From Spirochaetia bacterium UBA5368 (lineage in GTDB: Bacteria > Spirochaetota > UBA4802 > UBA5368), in the NCBI GenBank assembly GCA_002407865.1, contig DHPI01000048.1, positions 32,285 to 38,367 on the forward strand: DNA of 6,083 nucleotides, written 5' to 3'. The first letter of the stretch is position 1, and each line of letters begins with the position of its first letter. The notes under the pieces are model-generated. The model saw nothing but the letters and a program-made list of their open reading frames with translations. It did no database searches and was not told where the DNA came from. The translations under genes and the position numbers were made by a program. Below are positions 1-5,826 of this stretch, in pieces.

Positions 1-1
1 C

Positions 2-655
2 GTCAAGGCCGGGCTCGGGAGCGGGAAAATAGTCACAGCCCTGGTAAAGGCGAATCCGTCGTCGTATGTCGTTGTGGTGGAGCCGTCGCTGAAGGCGATA
101 CAGGAGTATTGCGCCGACAATGACGGCGATGAAGATATCCAGAGGGTTCATTTTATTAACGGCGATTTTCAGGATTTCCCCGTTGATTATTACAAGGCCG
201 GCCTCCTCGTCTGCATCGATTACCTCAATATTTTCGATTCGAGCAAAAGCCTCGACGAATTTCGCAGGGCGCTGCAATTCGAAGGCATACTCTTTCTCGC
301 GAGCGTCGTGCTGCACAATGACGACACCGATGGCATATACGATGAATTTGTACATGCGGTGTTTCCGCTGCACAACGATTATTATCTCGAGGATGATCTT
401 AAAACATTTCTCGATCTGAAGGAGTTTTCATTGATTAAGGGCGTGTCGATGAAATTCAGAAAAAACCTGAATGACGAAATAGCGCATTATGCGGAAATCT
501 TCAGAGACCTTGACGCGGATGCGGCGCGAAGGATTGTGGCCGCGAACGGCGAATTGTTCAAACGCCTCTATGCCATGGATGACGGGGCGAACATCGATGA
601 GCCGTATTACATAGGATATTTCATGCGGCAGAAGCCTGTGGTCAGCAATCCGTAA
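2..655 (+). CDS. Class I SAM-dependent methyltransferase, 5'-truncated
   Basis: The reading frame is open from the first bases of the window to a TAA at 653-655, giving 217 visible residues; the real start lies upstream. A GTG at 74 is an internal valine codon, not a likely start, because motif I precedes it. Seen: a glycine-rich loop AGLGSGK (fragment residues 3-9), then strand VVVVEPS ending in an acidic residue (E27) that in this fold usually contacts the SAM ribose, then NGDFQDFP (around 50-57), then a hydrophobic strand LLVCIDYLNIFD, matching the order of motifs I-IV of a Rossmann-like methyltransferase. The C-terminal half is acidic and probably mostly helical, with no recognisable substrate domain. 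No signal peptide is visible and it is probably cytosolic. The acidic residue that normally precedes the glycine loop is a lysine here (residue 2). The substrate cannot be told. It converges on the SDR gene, with no visible functional link. Confidence 0.72.
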   Translation, partial: VKAGLGSGKIVTALVKANPSSYVVVVEPSLKAIQEYCADNDGDEDIQRVHFINGDFQDFPVDYYKAGLLVCIDYLNIFDSSKSLDEFRRALQFEGILFLASVVLHNDDTDGIYDEFVHAVFPLHNDYYLEDDLKTFLDLKEFSLIKGVSMKFRKNLNDEIAHYAEIFRDLDADAARRIVAANGELFKRLYAMDDGANIDEPYYIGYFMRQKPVVSNP

Positions 656-665
656 GATACACGGC

Positions 666-695
666 CACGGCGGCAGGCGTGTGATTGCCGCCGTG
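666..695. terminator. GC-rich hairpin between convergent genes
   Basis: A perfect 10-bp inverted repeat (666-675 with 686-695, arm CACGGCGGCA) encloses a 10-nt loop. It sits in the 55-bp gap between the methyltransferase stop and the SDR stop, where a bidirectional terminator is expected. Neither side has a T-tract, so it is not a classical intrinsic terminator. It may only stabilise 3' ends or act together with Rho. Confidence 0.45.
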
Positions 696-710
696 CGTTC
701 CGCGCGGAGA

Positions 711-1496
711 TTATTTCGCCAGCATACCGCCGTCAAGAGGGATGATAGCGCCGGTTATATAATCCGATGCCTTTGACGAGAGAAACACCGCCAGGCCCTT
801 GACGTCGTCTTCTTCCCCCATCTTCGGGATGGGGATCTGCATCAGCATTGCGTCCCGAATCGGCTTCAGTTCCGGTTTATCGAGATAGCCCATCATGTCG
901 GTGTGGAAAAAGCCCGGGGCTATGGCATTGACATATATTTTATAGCGCGCGAGCTTGATCGCAAGGTTCATGGTGAGCAGGTTTATCGCGGCCTTTGACG
1001 AGTTATACGCAACCGCGGGGTGAGCCTCTTCTATCGATCCCCTGAATCCCATCACCGATGAAATGTTGATTATTTTGCCGCCGCCCTTTTCTTTCATTAT
1101 ATTCGCGATTTCCTGGGTAAGTATCCATACGCCTTTTACGTTGACGTCGAATATTTTCTCCCACTTGTCGAGTGGGAATTCGAGTGTGGGCGCGCCCCAG
1201 GTTATGCCGGCGTTGTTGACGAGAATGTCAATCGTGCCGAACTCCTTCATTGTTGCGCTGACAAGGGCGTGTATGTCGTCCTTGTTTCCCATGTCGCATT
1301 TCACAGGTATGCATTTTACGCCAAGCTTGCTGATGTCATCGGCCGTTTTCTGAAGGGCGTCCATTTTTCGCGAGGCGATGACCACGTTGGCCCCCGCTTC
1401 GGCGAGTCCCGTGGCGATGAATTTCCCGATTCCCCGGCCACCGCCCGTTACTATCGCCACCTTTCCTTTCAGGCTGAATAAGTCTTTCACATTCAT
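711..1496 (-). CDS. Short-chain dehydrogenase/reductase (classical SDR)
   Basis: This is a complete 261-residue classical SDR, a typical length. Such enzymes are cytosolic, usually tetrameric NAD(P)(H)-dependent oxidoreductases acting on alcohols, ketones or 3-oxoacyl thioesters. Seen: cofactor loop TGGGRGIG at 17-24, an Arg after strand 2 (ASRK, R43) that suggests but does not prove NADP(H) preference, CDM at 67-69 near the adenine, NNAG at 94-97, and a catalytic tetrad N119, S147, Y164, K168 (YNSSK), followed by the PG turn at 194-195. A short insertion lies between S147 and Y164 compared with FabG. The ATG at 1496 is preceded by AGGAGG at 1505-1510 with 8-nt spacing, so the start is secure. 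The N-terminus (MNVKDLFSLKGKVAIVTGG) resembles gluconate 5-dehydrogenase/3-oxoacyl-ACP-reductase-like SDRs, but substrate cannot be read from sequence. It lies 208 bp downstream of tetR on the same strand, behind a leader carrying a long hairpin. A role in acyl-CoA metabolism is inferred only from its neighbours. Confidence 0.93.
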   Translation of the reverse strand: MNVKDLFSLKGKVAIVTGGGRGIGKFIATGLAEAGANVVIASRKMDALQKTADDISKLGVKCIPVKCDMGNKDDIHALVSATMKEFGTIDILVNNAGITWGAPTLEFPLDKWEKIFDVNVKGVWILTQEIANIMKEKGGGKIINISSVMGFRGSIEEAHPAVAYNSSKAAINLLTMNLAIKLARYKIYVNAIAPGFFHTDMMGYLDKPELKPIRDAMLMQIPIPKMGEEDDVKGLAVFLSSKASDYITGAIIPLDGGMLAK

Positions 1497-1524
1497 TATA
1501 ACAACCTCCTGTTGTGATATCGAA

Positions 1525-1562
1525 GCCGTACGAACGGCGCTACGGGGCGCGGTTCGTACGGC
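1525..1562 (-). promoter_or_regulatory. Long hairpin in the SDR leader
   Basis: A perfect 11-bp inverted repeat (1525-1535 with 1552-1562, arm GCCGTACGAAC) continues inward after one G.G mismatch with a GCGC/GCGC stem (1537-1540 with 1547-1550) and a 6-nt loop at 1541-1546. It ends 14 bases upstream of the SDR ribosome binding site. Neither side has a T-tract, so it does not look like an intrinsic terminator. It could be a DNA operator for a dimeric regulator or an RNA stem in the 5' leader; the sequence does not decide between them. Confidence 0.55.
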
Positions 1563-1598
1563 CCGTTGAATGATTCGAATCCGAATAATGCTGACATG

Positions 1599-1627
1599 GT
1601 TATCAGCATAACATCGAAATCTGTCCA
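1599..1627 (-). promoter_or_regulatory. Candidate sigma-70 promoter for the SDR gene, overlapped by a dyad
   Basis: Reading leftward, TGGACA (1622-1627, 5 of 6 to consensus) and GATAAC (1599-1604, 4 of 6) are separated by exactly 17 bp. An imperfectly spaced dyad, ATGCTGA at 1588-1594 and TCAGCAT at 1603-1609, overlaps the -10, and a 10-bp palindrome GATTCGAATC lies just downstream at 1572-1581. Transcription from here would give a leader of roughly 95 nt containing the 1525-1562 hairpin. The -10 is weak, so the SDR could instead be read through from tetR. Confidence 0.35.
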
Positions 1628-1704
1628 GTATTATTTGCTGTTTTACCGGCCGGCGCGGTGTCTGCTGGGCCGAGGTGCGGGAGACGCAGTAATTGATTAT
1701 GTGA

Positions 1705-2376
1705 TTATGTAATGAGGAGTTCGAGCTTTTCCCTCGGGCAGTTGATGATGAGCTCGTACGACATCCGCGCGAGTTGTTTCATAAGCTCTACCATATTTCT
1801 GCGGGAGCCGCGGGGAAGCTTGTTATAGGCTACAATGATACCGATCATGCTGGTAAAAAAGTGCCGTGACAGTGTCCGCGTATTTTGCGTGTAATTCAGC
1901 GCGATGAAAAGGGGATCGAGCATATCGAGGATGACGTTCATCGCTTTCACGATTTCTCGCGATGAGTGAGGATTGATATTTCCCTGCGACATGAGTATTG
2001 TCATCATGCGGAAAAATGTATCGTTTTCGGAAATATAATCGATAAACGAATTGACCATCATTTCGAACGCCTTTTCCGGGTCGTCATTATATCGGGCGAT
2101 CTTTTGTTCCATGGTGTCGGTAAGATTTTTTGTCGCCCTGACCGCCGCGGCCACGATGAGCGCCTCTTGATTGGGAAAGAACCGGTATATCGAGGAGGCC
2201 GACATGCCGGATTCGTTCGCGATTTCGCGCATGCTGGCCTTGTCGAAGGGTTTGGTCGCGAACACGCGCTCGGCGGCGTCGATGATGATGTTGCGACGGG
2301 CCTCCCGCTCGCTGGATTTGAGTGTTTTAAGTGTTATTTTCTCTTTTGATGGCACCATGTTGATTGCATCATCCAT
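1705..2376 (-). CDS. TetR/AcrR-family transcriptional regulator
   Basis: This 223-residue protein has the TetR-family layout: an N-terminal DNA-binding domain and a longer helical ligand-binding and dimerisation domain. Seen: the family helix IIIDAAERVFATKPFDKASM (about 30-49), then a helix-turn-helix REIANESGMSASSIYRFFPN (about 50-69) with the typical Y-x-F-F recognition end. The rest (about 75-223) is variable, so the ligand cannot be read. The start is uncertain. The ATG at 2376 has only a weak GGA-type SD, and an in-frame ATG at 2358 (residue 7) is no better; either leaves the DNA-binding domain intact. It is divergent from the acyl-CoA dehydrogenase, 186 bp away, and upstream of the SDR on the same strand. 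That arrangement suggests control of its neighbours and probably of itself. Its own promoter is unclear; a weak TTGATT/TATCGT pair with 18-bp spacing lies at 2417-2446. An acyl-CoA-type effector is inferred from context only. Confidence 0.93.
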   Translation of the reverse strand: MDDAINMVPSKEKITLKTLKSSEREARRNIIIDAAERVFATKPFDKASMREIANESGMSASSIYRFFPNQEALIVAAAVRATKNLTDTMEQKIARYNDDPEKAFEMMVNSFIDYISENDTFFRMMTILMSQGNINPHSSREIVKAMNVILDMLDPLFIALNYTQNTRTLSRHFFTSMIGIIVAYNKLPRGSRRNMVELMKQLARMSYELIINCPREKLELLIT

Positions 2377-2434
2377 GTTTGCATTTCCGCACGTTTATTA
2401 AGACGGATGAATAATCACGATACAAATGTTTATT

Positions 2435-2454
2435 AAAAAAAATCAATTAAAAAA
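2435..2454 (+). promoter_or_regulatory. A-tract UP-like element upstream of the acyl-CoA dehydrogenase promoter
   Basis: Runs of eight A (2435-2442) and six A (2449-2454) lie just upstream of the -35 at 2464, about where an UP element would contact the RNA polymerase alpha subunit. The surrounding 2420-2460 is strongly AT-rich, unlike the coding DNA. It could also act as curved DNA for a nucleoid protein. The assignment is by position and composition only. Confidence 0.35.
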
Positions 2455-2463
2455 GGAATAGGT

Positions 2464-2492
2464 TTGACAAAAAAAGAACAGTGTTCTTAAAT
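2464..2492 (+). promoter_or_regulatory. Promoter of the acyl-CoA dehydrogenase gene
   Basis: A perfect -35 TTGACA (2464-2469) is followed after 17 bp by TTAAAT (2487-2492, 4 of 6). An alternative -10-like TATGAT sits at 2513-2518 but lacks a well-placed -35. The predicted leader is about 65 nt and leads to a strong ribosome binding site. The spacer carries a perfect palindrome, which suggests repression. Confidence 0.6.
2474..2488. promoter_or_regulatory. Operator-like 15-bp palindrome inside the promoter
   Basis: AAGAACA (2474-2480) and TGTTCTT (2482-2488) form a perfect inverted repeat around a central G. It fills most of the spacer and touches the -10 of the acyl-CoA dehydrogenase promoter, the position where TetR-family dimers commonly block RNA polymerase. 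The divergent gene is a TetR regulator, which makes that protein the prime candidate binder (inference). I see no second copy near the SDR gene or the Ldh2-family gene. Confidence 0.6.
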
Positions 2493-2562
2493 ATATTGAG
2501 TGTTTCCAAAAGTATGATAAATTCATTATATACAACAAATGTTTTATTTAAAGGAGTGTACT

Positions 2563-4269
2563 ATGCTACTCTTGAATCCAAAAAAGTACAAGGACAGAAA
2601 TTATCCTGACGAGCGCTCGAAGGAGATAATGCTGAAAACCATCGAGTGGTTCGAAAACAAGGGCCTGAAAAAACAGAAAGAGCAGTACCACAGTCGTGAA
2701 TTCGCTCAGGACTTCGCGGATTTCGTTAAAAAGGAAGGGATTTTCGAAACGCTGTTTATCCCGAAGGGGTATGGCGAGAAGGATCAGTATTACAGCACGT
2801 ACCGCATGTACGAGTTTTCGGAAATATGCGGTTTTTACGGCGGGGCGTACTGGTATATTTATCATGTATCGACGCTCGGCCTCGATCCGGTATTCCTCGG
2901 CGACAACGAAGAAGCCAAGCACCGGGCGGTAAAAACATTGCGTGAAAATCCGCTCTGCGCGTTCGGCCTTTCCGAAAAAGAGCACGGCGCCGATATCTAT
3001 TCAAGCGAAATGAAGCTTTACCCGCAGCCCGACGGAACATACCTGGCAAACGGCAGCAAGTATTATATCGGAAACGGCAACGCGGCGAGCATTATCACCG
3101 TGTTCGGGAAGATTGCCGACACCAACGAGTACGTGTTTTTTGTGGTCGATTCGAAAAATCCACACTATGAGTGCGTGAAAAACGTCATCGATTCTAACCA
3201 GCAGTATGTCGCCGAATTCGCGCTTCACGATTATCCCATTACCGAAGCCGACATCCTCTCGCGCGGCCCCAAGGCATGGGACGATATGCTTAATACGATC
3301 AACATCTGCAAGTTCAACATCGGATCGGGTTCAACCGGCATCGTGACGCACGCCTTCTACGAGTCGCTGAACCATGCCGCGCACCGCAATATTTACGGCA
3401 AGTACGTGACCGAATTTCCGCATGTAAAACGCCTCTTTATGGATTCGTTCTGCCGTCTTGCGGGGATGAAGCTGTTCGGCCTTCGTGCGACCGATTACAT
3501 GCGCGCGGCGAACGCGAACGACAGGCGGTACTTGCTCTATAACCCGATCATGAAAATGAAGGTTGCCATACAGGGCGAGGAGACGATGGAGATGCTCTTC
3601 GATATTATCGCGGCGAAGGGTTTCGAAAAAGACATGTATTTCGAGCAGGCCGCGTTAGAACTTAAGGGCTTTCCGAAGCTCGAGGGCACGCGTCACGTCA
3701 ATATGGCGCTCATCGCCAAGCTCATTCCCAATTACTTTTTCAATCCCCGCGAGTTCCCCGAGATCGGGCGGCGTAACGGCAATGAAAACGACGATTTTCT
3801 CTTCAACCAGGGGCCGACCAGGGGGTACGGGAAAATCCAGTTCCATGATTATAACGTGGCGTATTCGACGCGCGACCTCCCCAATATCAAGGTGTTCAGG
3901 GAGCAGATAGAGTCGTTCAAGGAATACCTCATGATTTCGGGTGCGGGCCTGATGCAGCAGATGATGGATTTCGATTACCTGCTTGCGGTAGGTGAAATTT
4001 TTACGCTGGTTGCGTACGGACAGCTCATCATTGAAAGCGCGAATAGGGAAAAGATTGATGACGGCCTCCTCAACCAGATGTTCGACGTATACGTGAGGGA
4101 TTTCGCCAGATACGCTATGACGCTTGCGACGAAGCCGAGCAATACGCCCGAGCAGAGAAAAGCATGCGAAAAATGCTATAAGTATCCTGTGGCGAACACT
4201 GACGAGTACGAGAAGGTGCTGGCGGAGCATGTGTACTCGCTGGTTGATGCGTACGTACAGAATCCGTAA
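2563..4269 (+). CDS. Acyl-CoA dehydrogenase-family flavoprotein with long C-terminal extension
   Basis: Members of this family use FAD to oxidise acyl-CoA thioesters to 2,3-enoyl-CoA and pass electrons to ETF. I chose the ATG at 2563 because AAGGAG (2551-2556) lies 6 nt upstream. An in-frame ATG at 2539 would add MFYLKECT, has no SD of its own, and its codons would contain the SD. The product is 568 residues. Seen: a helical N-terminal domain, the family signature around FGLSEKEHGAD (S137-D144) leading into the beta domain, KYYIGNGNAASIITVFGKI (about 167-185), and a C-terminal helical domain. LEGT carries E374, matching the catalytic-base position of the YEGT motif in medium-chain enzymes. 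About 194 residues follow this Glu, whereas compact acyl-CoA dehydrogenases end soon after. Such an extension is known in very-long-chain (VLCAD-like) enzymes. No signal peptide is seen. Chain-length specificity is not readable. The gene is divergent from tetR, with an operator-like palindrome in its promoter, and is monocistronic before a strong terminator. Confidence 0.9.
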   Translation: MLLLNPKKYKDRNYPDERSKEIMLKTIEWFENKGLKKQKEQYHSREFAQDFADFVKKEGIFETLFIPKGYGEKDQYYSTYRMYEFSEICGFYGGAYWYIYHVSTLGLDPVFLGDNEEAKHRAVKTLRENPLCAFGLSEKEHGADIYSSEMKLYPQPDGTYLANGSKYYIGNGNAASIITVFGKIADTNEYVFFVVDSKNPHYECVKNVIDSNQQYVAEFALHDYPITEADILSRGPKAWDDMLNTINICKFNIGSGSTGIVTHAFYESLNHAAHRNIYGKYVTEFPHVKRLFMDSFCRLAGMKLFGLRATDYMRAANANDRRYLLYNPIMKMKVAIQGEETMEMLFDIIAAKGFEKDMYFEQAALELKGFPKLEGTRHVNMALIAKLIPNYFFNPREFPEIGRRNGNENDDFLFNQGPTRGYGKIQFHDYNVAYSTRDLPNIKVFREQIESFKEYLMISGAGLMQQMMDFDYLLAVGEIFTLVAYGQLIIESANREKIDDGLLNQMFDVYVRDFARYAMTLATKPSNTPEQRKACEKCYKYPVANTDEYEKVLAEHVYSLVDAYVQNP

Positions 4270-4317
4270 CGGATGCGATGTACACCGAATAGCGCGCAGC
4301 ATACGTGTGTGATTATT

Positions 4318-4349
4318 AAAACGTGGGGTGTGTTGCCCCGCGTTTTTTT
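4318..4349. terminator. Strong Rho-independent terminator, probably bidirectional
   Basis: An 11-pair stem (4318-4328 with 4336-4346, one G.U pair) has a GC-rich core GGGG/CCCC, a 7-nt loop, and seven T at 4343-4349. It lies 48 bases after the acyl-CoA dehydrogenase stop and ends that transcript. Read from the other strand, the A-run gives TTTTAATAAT after the stem, so it can also terminate the convergent Ldh2-family gene. Confidence 0.9.
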
Positions 4350-4417
4350 ATAACATGATCCGGATGCATCGATTCCTGTCCCGTGATGGAAGATGAATCG
4401 GCTGTATGGTTGACTTT

Positions 4418-5524
4418 TTAGAATGGGAAATCGTATCCGGTAAGACCGAATTCGTCGCGCAGCCCGGCTATTTCGCGCTGCAGTTCGTCGTTGAGCGGTA
4501 CGCCCCTATCCTTGCGTTCAAGCCATGTGAGGTGCTCTTTTTCGCCCGCCGTATAGATTTTAGCCTGACCGGGCATCTTTTTCGATGCGCGGAGCTGGCG
4601 CAAAATGTCTCCTGCCGTCTTTTTAAACGCGTCGATTTCGATAAACGACGAAATATTAATCGCTACAAAGAAATGTCCCAGCCTGTAGGGGACTCTTTTA
4701 CCGTTTTGAATGCCGGTCAGCATTTTGAGAAAACTGCCGCCCTGCAACGCTGCCGAGAGGATTTCCACGACCGTTGCGTAGCCGTAACCCTTGTAACCGC
4801 CGCCTTCCTCGCCGATACCGCCAAGCGGAGTAAGCGCCGCGGCGCCCGTGCTGAGGTCGGCAAGTATCTGGTGCGTGTCGGTTCTGTCGTTGCCGTCGGC
4901 GTCGATTACCCATCCGTGGGGGATTATCTTCCCGGCGCGGTCGTACACCTCGATCTTGCCGCGCTGGCTGACCGATGTGGCGCAGTCGAGCAGAAACGGA
5001 AACTCTTCGTCGGTCGGGATGCCGAAGGTTATGGGATTGGTGCCCAGCATGTTTTCGACACCGAATGTCGGCGCGATTGAGGGGCGTGCGTTTGTGCCGG
5101 TCATACCGATCATGCCGGCTTCCACCGCCATAAGGGTGTAATATCCCGCGATGCCGTAATGCGACGAGTTCCGTACGGCGACCATGCCCATGCCGAAATT
5201 CCGTGCCTTGTCGATCGCCATTTGCATGGCCTTTTTCGATATCACGTGCCCCATGCCGTTGTGCCCGTCAATTACCGCAGTAGTGGGGCCTTCCTTTACG
5301 ATTTCCATGTTCGTGACCGGGGAAAGAATACCGGCCTTGATCCTGTCGATATAGATAGGTTTGAGACGGTTGGTGCCGTGCGAATCGATACCGAGCTTGT
5401 CGGCGGTAATGAGTATCTCGGCGCAAATTTTCGCGTCGTCGTCGGGTACGCCGGCCGCCTTGAATACGTCCGTCATGAATCGCTCCATGACGTCAAATTT
5501 TACCCAGGCAATAGTGCTGTTCAT
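4418..5524 (-). CDS. Ldh2/YlbC (MdhB-type) malate/L-lactate dehydrogenase family oxidoreductase
   Basis: This complete 368-residue protein belongs to the family of NAD(P)(H)-dependent 2-hydroxyacid/2-oxoacid oxidoreductases. The family includes malate, sulfolactate, ureidoglycolate and 2,3-diketogulonate dehydrogenases and cyclic-imine reductases, and is unrelated to classical Rossmann-fold LDH/MDH. Seen: DSHGTNR with S48, H49 and R53, the usual catalytic/substrate residues; NSSHYGIAGYY (H122); GTNPITFGIP (161-170); DCATS (180-184); PHGW (202-205); and PLGG...GGGYKGYG (233-248). Length and motifs are intact, so the gene looks functional and cytosolic. I chose ATG 5524 (MNSTIAW) because AGGA (5534-5537) lies 9 nt upstream. 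The frame runs open to a possible start at 5782, but the extra residues have no family character. The substrate cannot be told. It converges on the acyl-CoA dehydrogenase and is divergent from the gene at 5827. Confidence 0.92.
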   Translation of the reverse strand: MNSTIAWVKFDVMERFMTDVFKAAGVPDDDAKICAEILITADKLGIDSHGTNRLKPIYIDRIKAGILSPVTNMEIVKEGPTTAVIDGHNGMGHVISKKAMQMAIDKARNFGMGMVAVRNSSHYGIAGYYTLMAVEAGMIGMTGTNARPSIAPTFGVENMLGTNPITFGIPTDEEFPFLLDCATSVSQRGKIEVYDRAGKIIPHGWVIDADGNDRTDTHQILADLSTGAAALTPLGGIGEEGGGYKGYGYATVVEILSAALQGGSFLKMLTGIQNGKRVPYRLGHFFVAINISSFIEIDAFKKTAGDILRQLRASKKMPGQAKIYTAGEKEHLTWLERKDRGVPLNDELQREIAGLRDEFGLTGYDFPF

Positions 5525-5651
5525 TATTAAATATCCTTTTCGATACTGATGTCCCGTACCGCTATGGCTTCCGGATGAAACGCTATTTCGGCGCCATCCT
5601 GTACGAGGGACGCTTGCAGATGTGAGGCATTGCGCAATATACGTCAACATC

Positions 5652-5680
5652 ATTTTATCACACCCCTTGGAACGGGTCAT
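5652..5680 (-). promoter_or_regulatory. Candidate promoter of the Ldh2-family gene
   Basis: Reading leftward, ATGACC (5675-5680, 4 of 6) and TAAAAT (5652-5657, 5 of 6) are separated by 17 bp. The palindrome ATTGCGCAAT at 5629-5638 sits just downstream of the expected start site, a possible operator position. Another TTGACG closer to the gene lacks a -10 at proper spacing. Confidence 0.4.
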
Positions 5681-5750
5681 GAAAATTGCACACCGGCCGG
5701 CCGGATGATGCGCCTGAAGGCCGTGAAATGCCGTAAAACACGCAAAAAAG

Positions 5751-5779
5751 TTGACAGCGTGCCAGCAGGTTCCTACTAT
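5751..5779 (+). promoter_or_regulatory. Promoter of the right-edge membrane-protein gene
   Basis: A perfect TTGACA (5751-5756) and TACTAT (5774-5779, 4 of 6, with the key T, A and final T kept) are separated by 17 bp. The predicted start near 5786 gives a leader of about 40 nt with the GAGG ribosome binding site 6 nt before the ATG. Confidence 0.6.
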
Positions 5780-5826
5780 CATTCATTCCCGGTATTCGCA
5801 GTAACTATGTGCAGATGAGGTAGAAA

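Larger units (their letters stand above)
5525..5826. other. Divergent intergenic region (302 bp)
   Basis: No gene is supported here. It holds the ribosome binding site of the Ldh2-family gene (5534-5537), a long leader of about 120 nt for that gene, a 10-bp palindrome ATTGCGCAAT (5629-5638), a leftward candidate promoter (5652-5680), a self-complementary CCGGCCGGCCGG (5693-5704), a rightward promoter (5751-5779) and a GAGG ribosome binding site (5817-5820) for the gene at 5827. The leader shows no recognised riboswitch. Confidence 0.6.

Noticed and set aside
1645..1659. Intrinsic terminator after tetR
   Set aside because: The short CG-rich dyad (ACCG/CGGT, with CCGGCCGG) is not followed by a T-tract on the minus strand, so read-through into the SDR gene cannot be excluded.
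2539..2562. Upstream ATG start for the acyl-CoA dehydrogenase
   Set aside because: It has no SD, and its codons cover the strong AAGGAG serving the ATG at 2563.
3655..4302. 215-residue minus-strand frame opposite the acyl-CoA dehydrogenase
   Set aside because: It overlaps a well-supported gene, has no recognisable motif, and is a codon-bias shadow.
4406..5080. 224-residue plus-strand frame opposite the Ldh2-family gene
   Set aside because: It is antisense to an intact, motif-rich gene, has no domain and no SD; it is a shadow frame.
5693..5704. CCGGCCGGCCGG as a repeat element shared with 1646-1653
   Set aside because: Both are short, low-complexity GC palindromes with no wider flanking similarity; chance is enough.
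5525..5782. N-terminal extension of the Ldh2-family gene to a start at 5782
   Set aside because: The extra 86 residues lack family character, the ATG at 5524 has a good SD, and the extension would run through the divergent promoter region.
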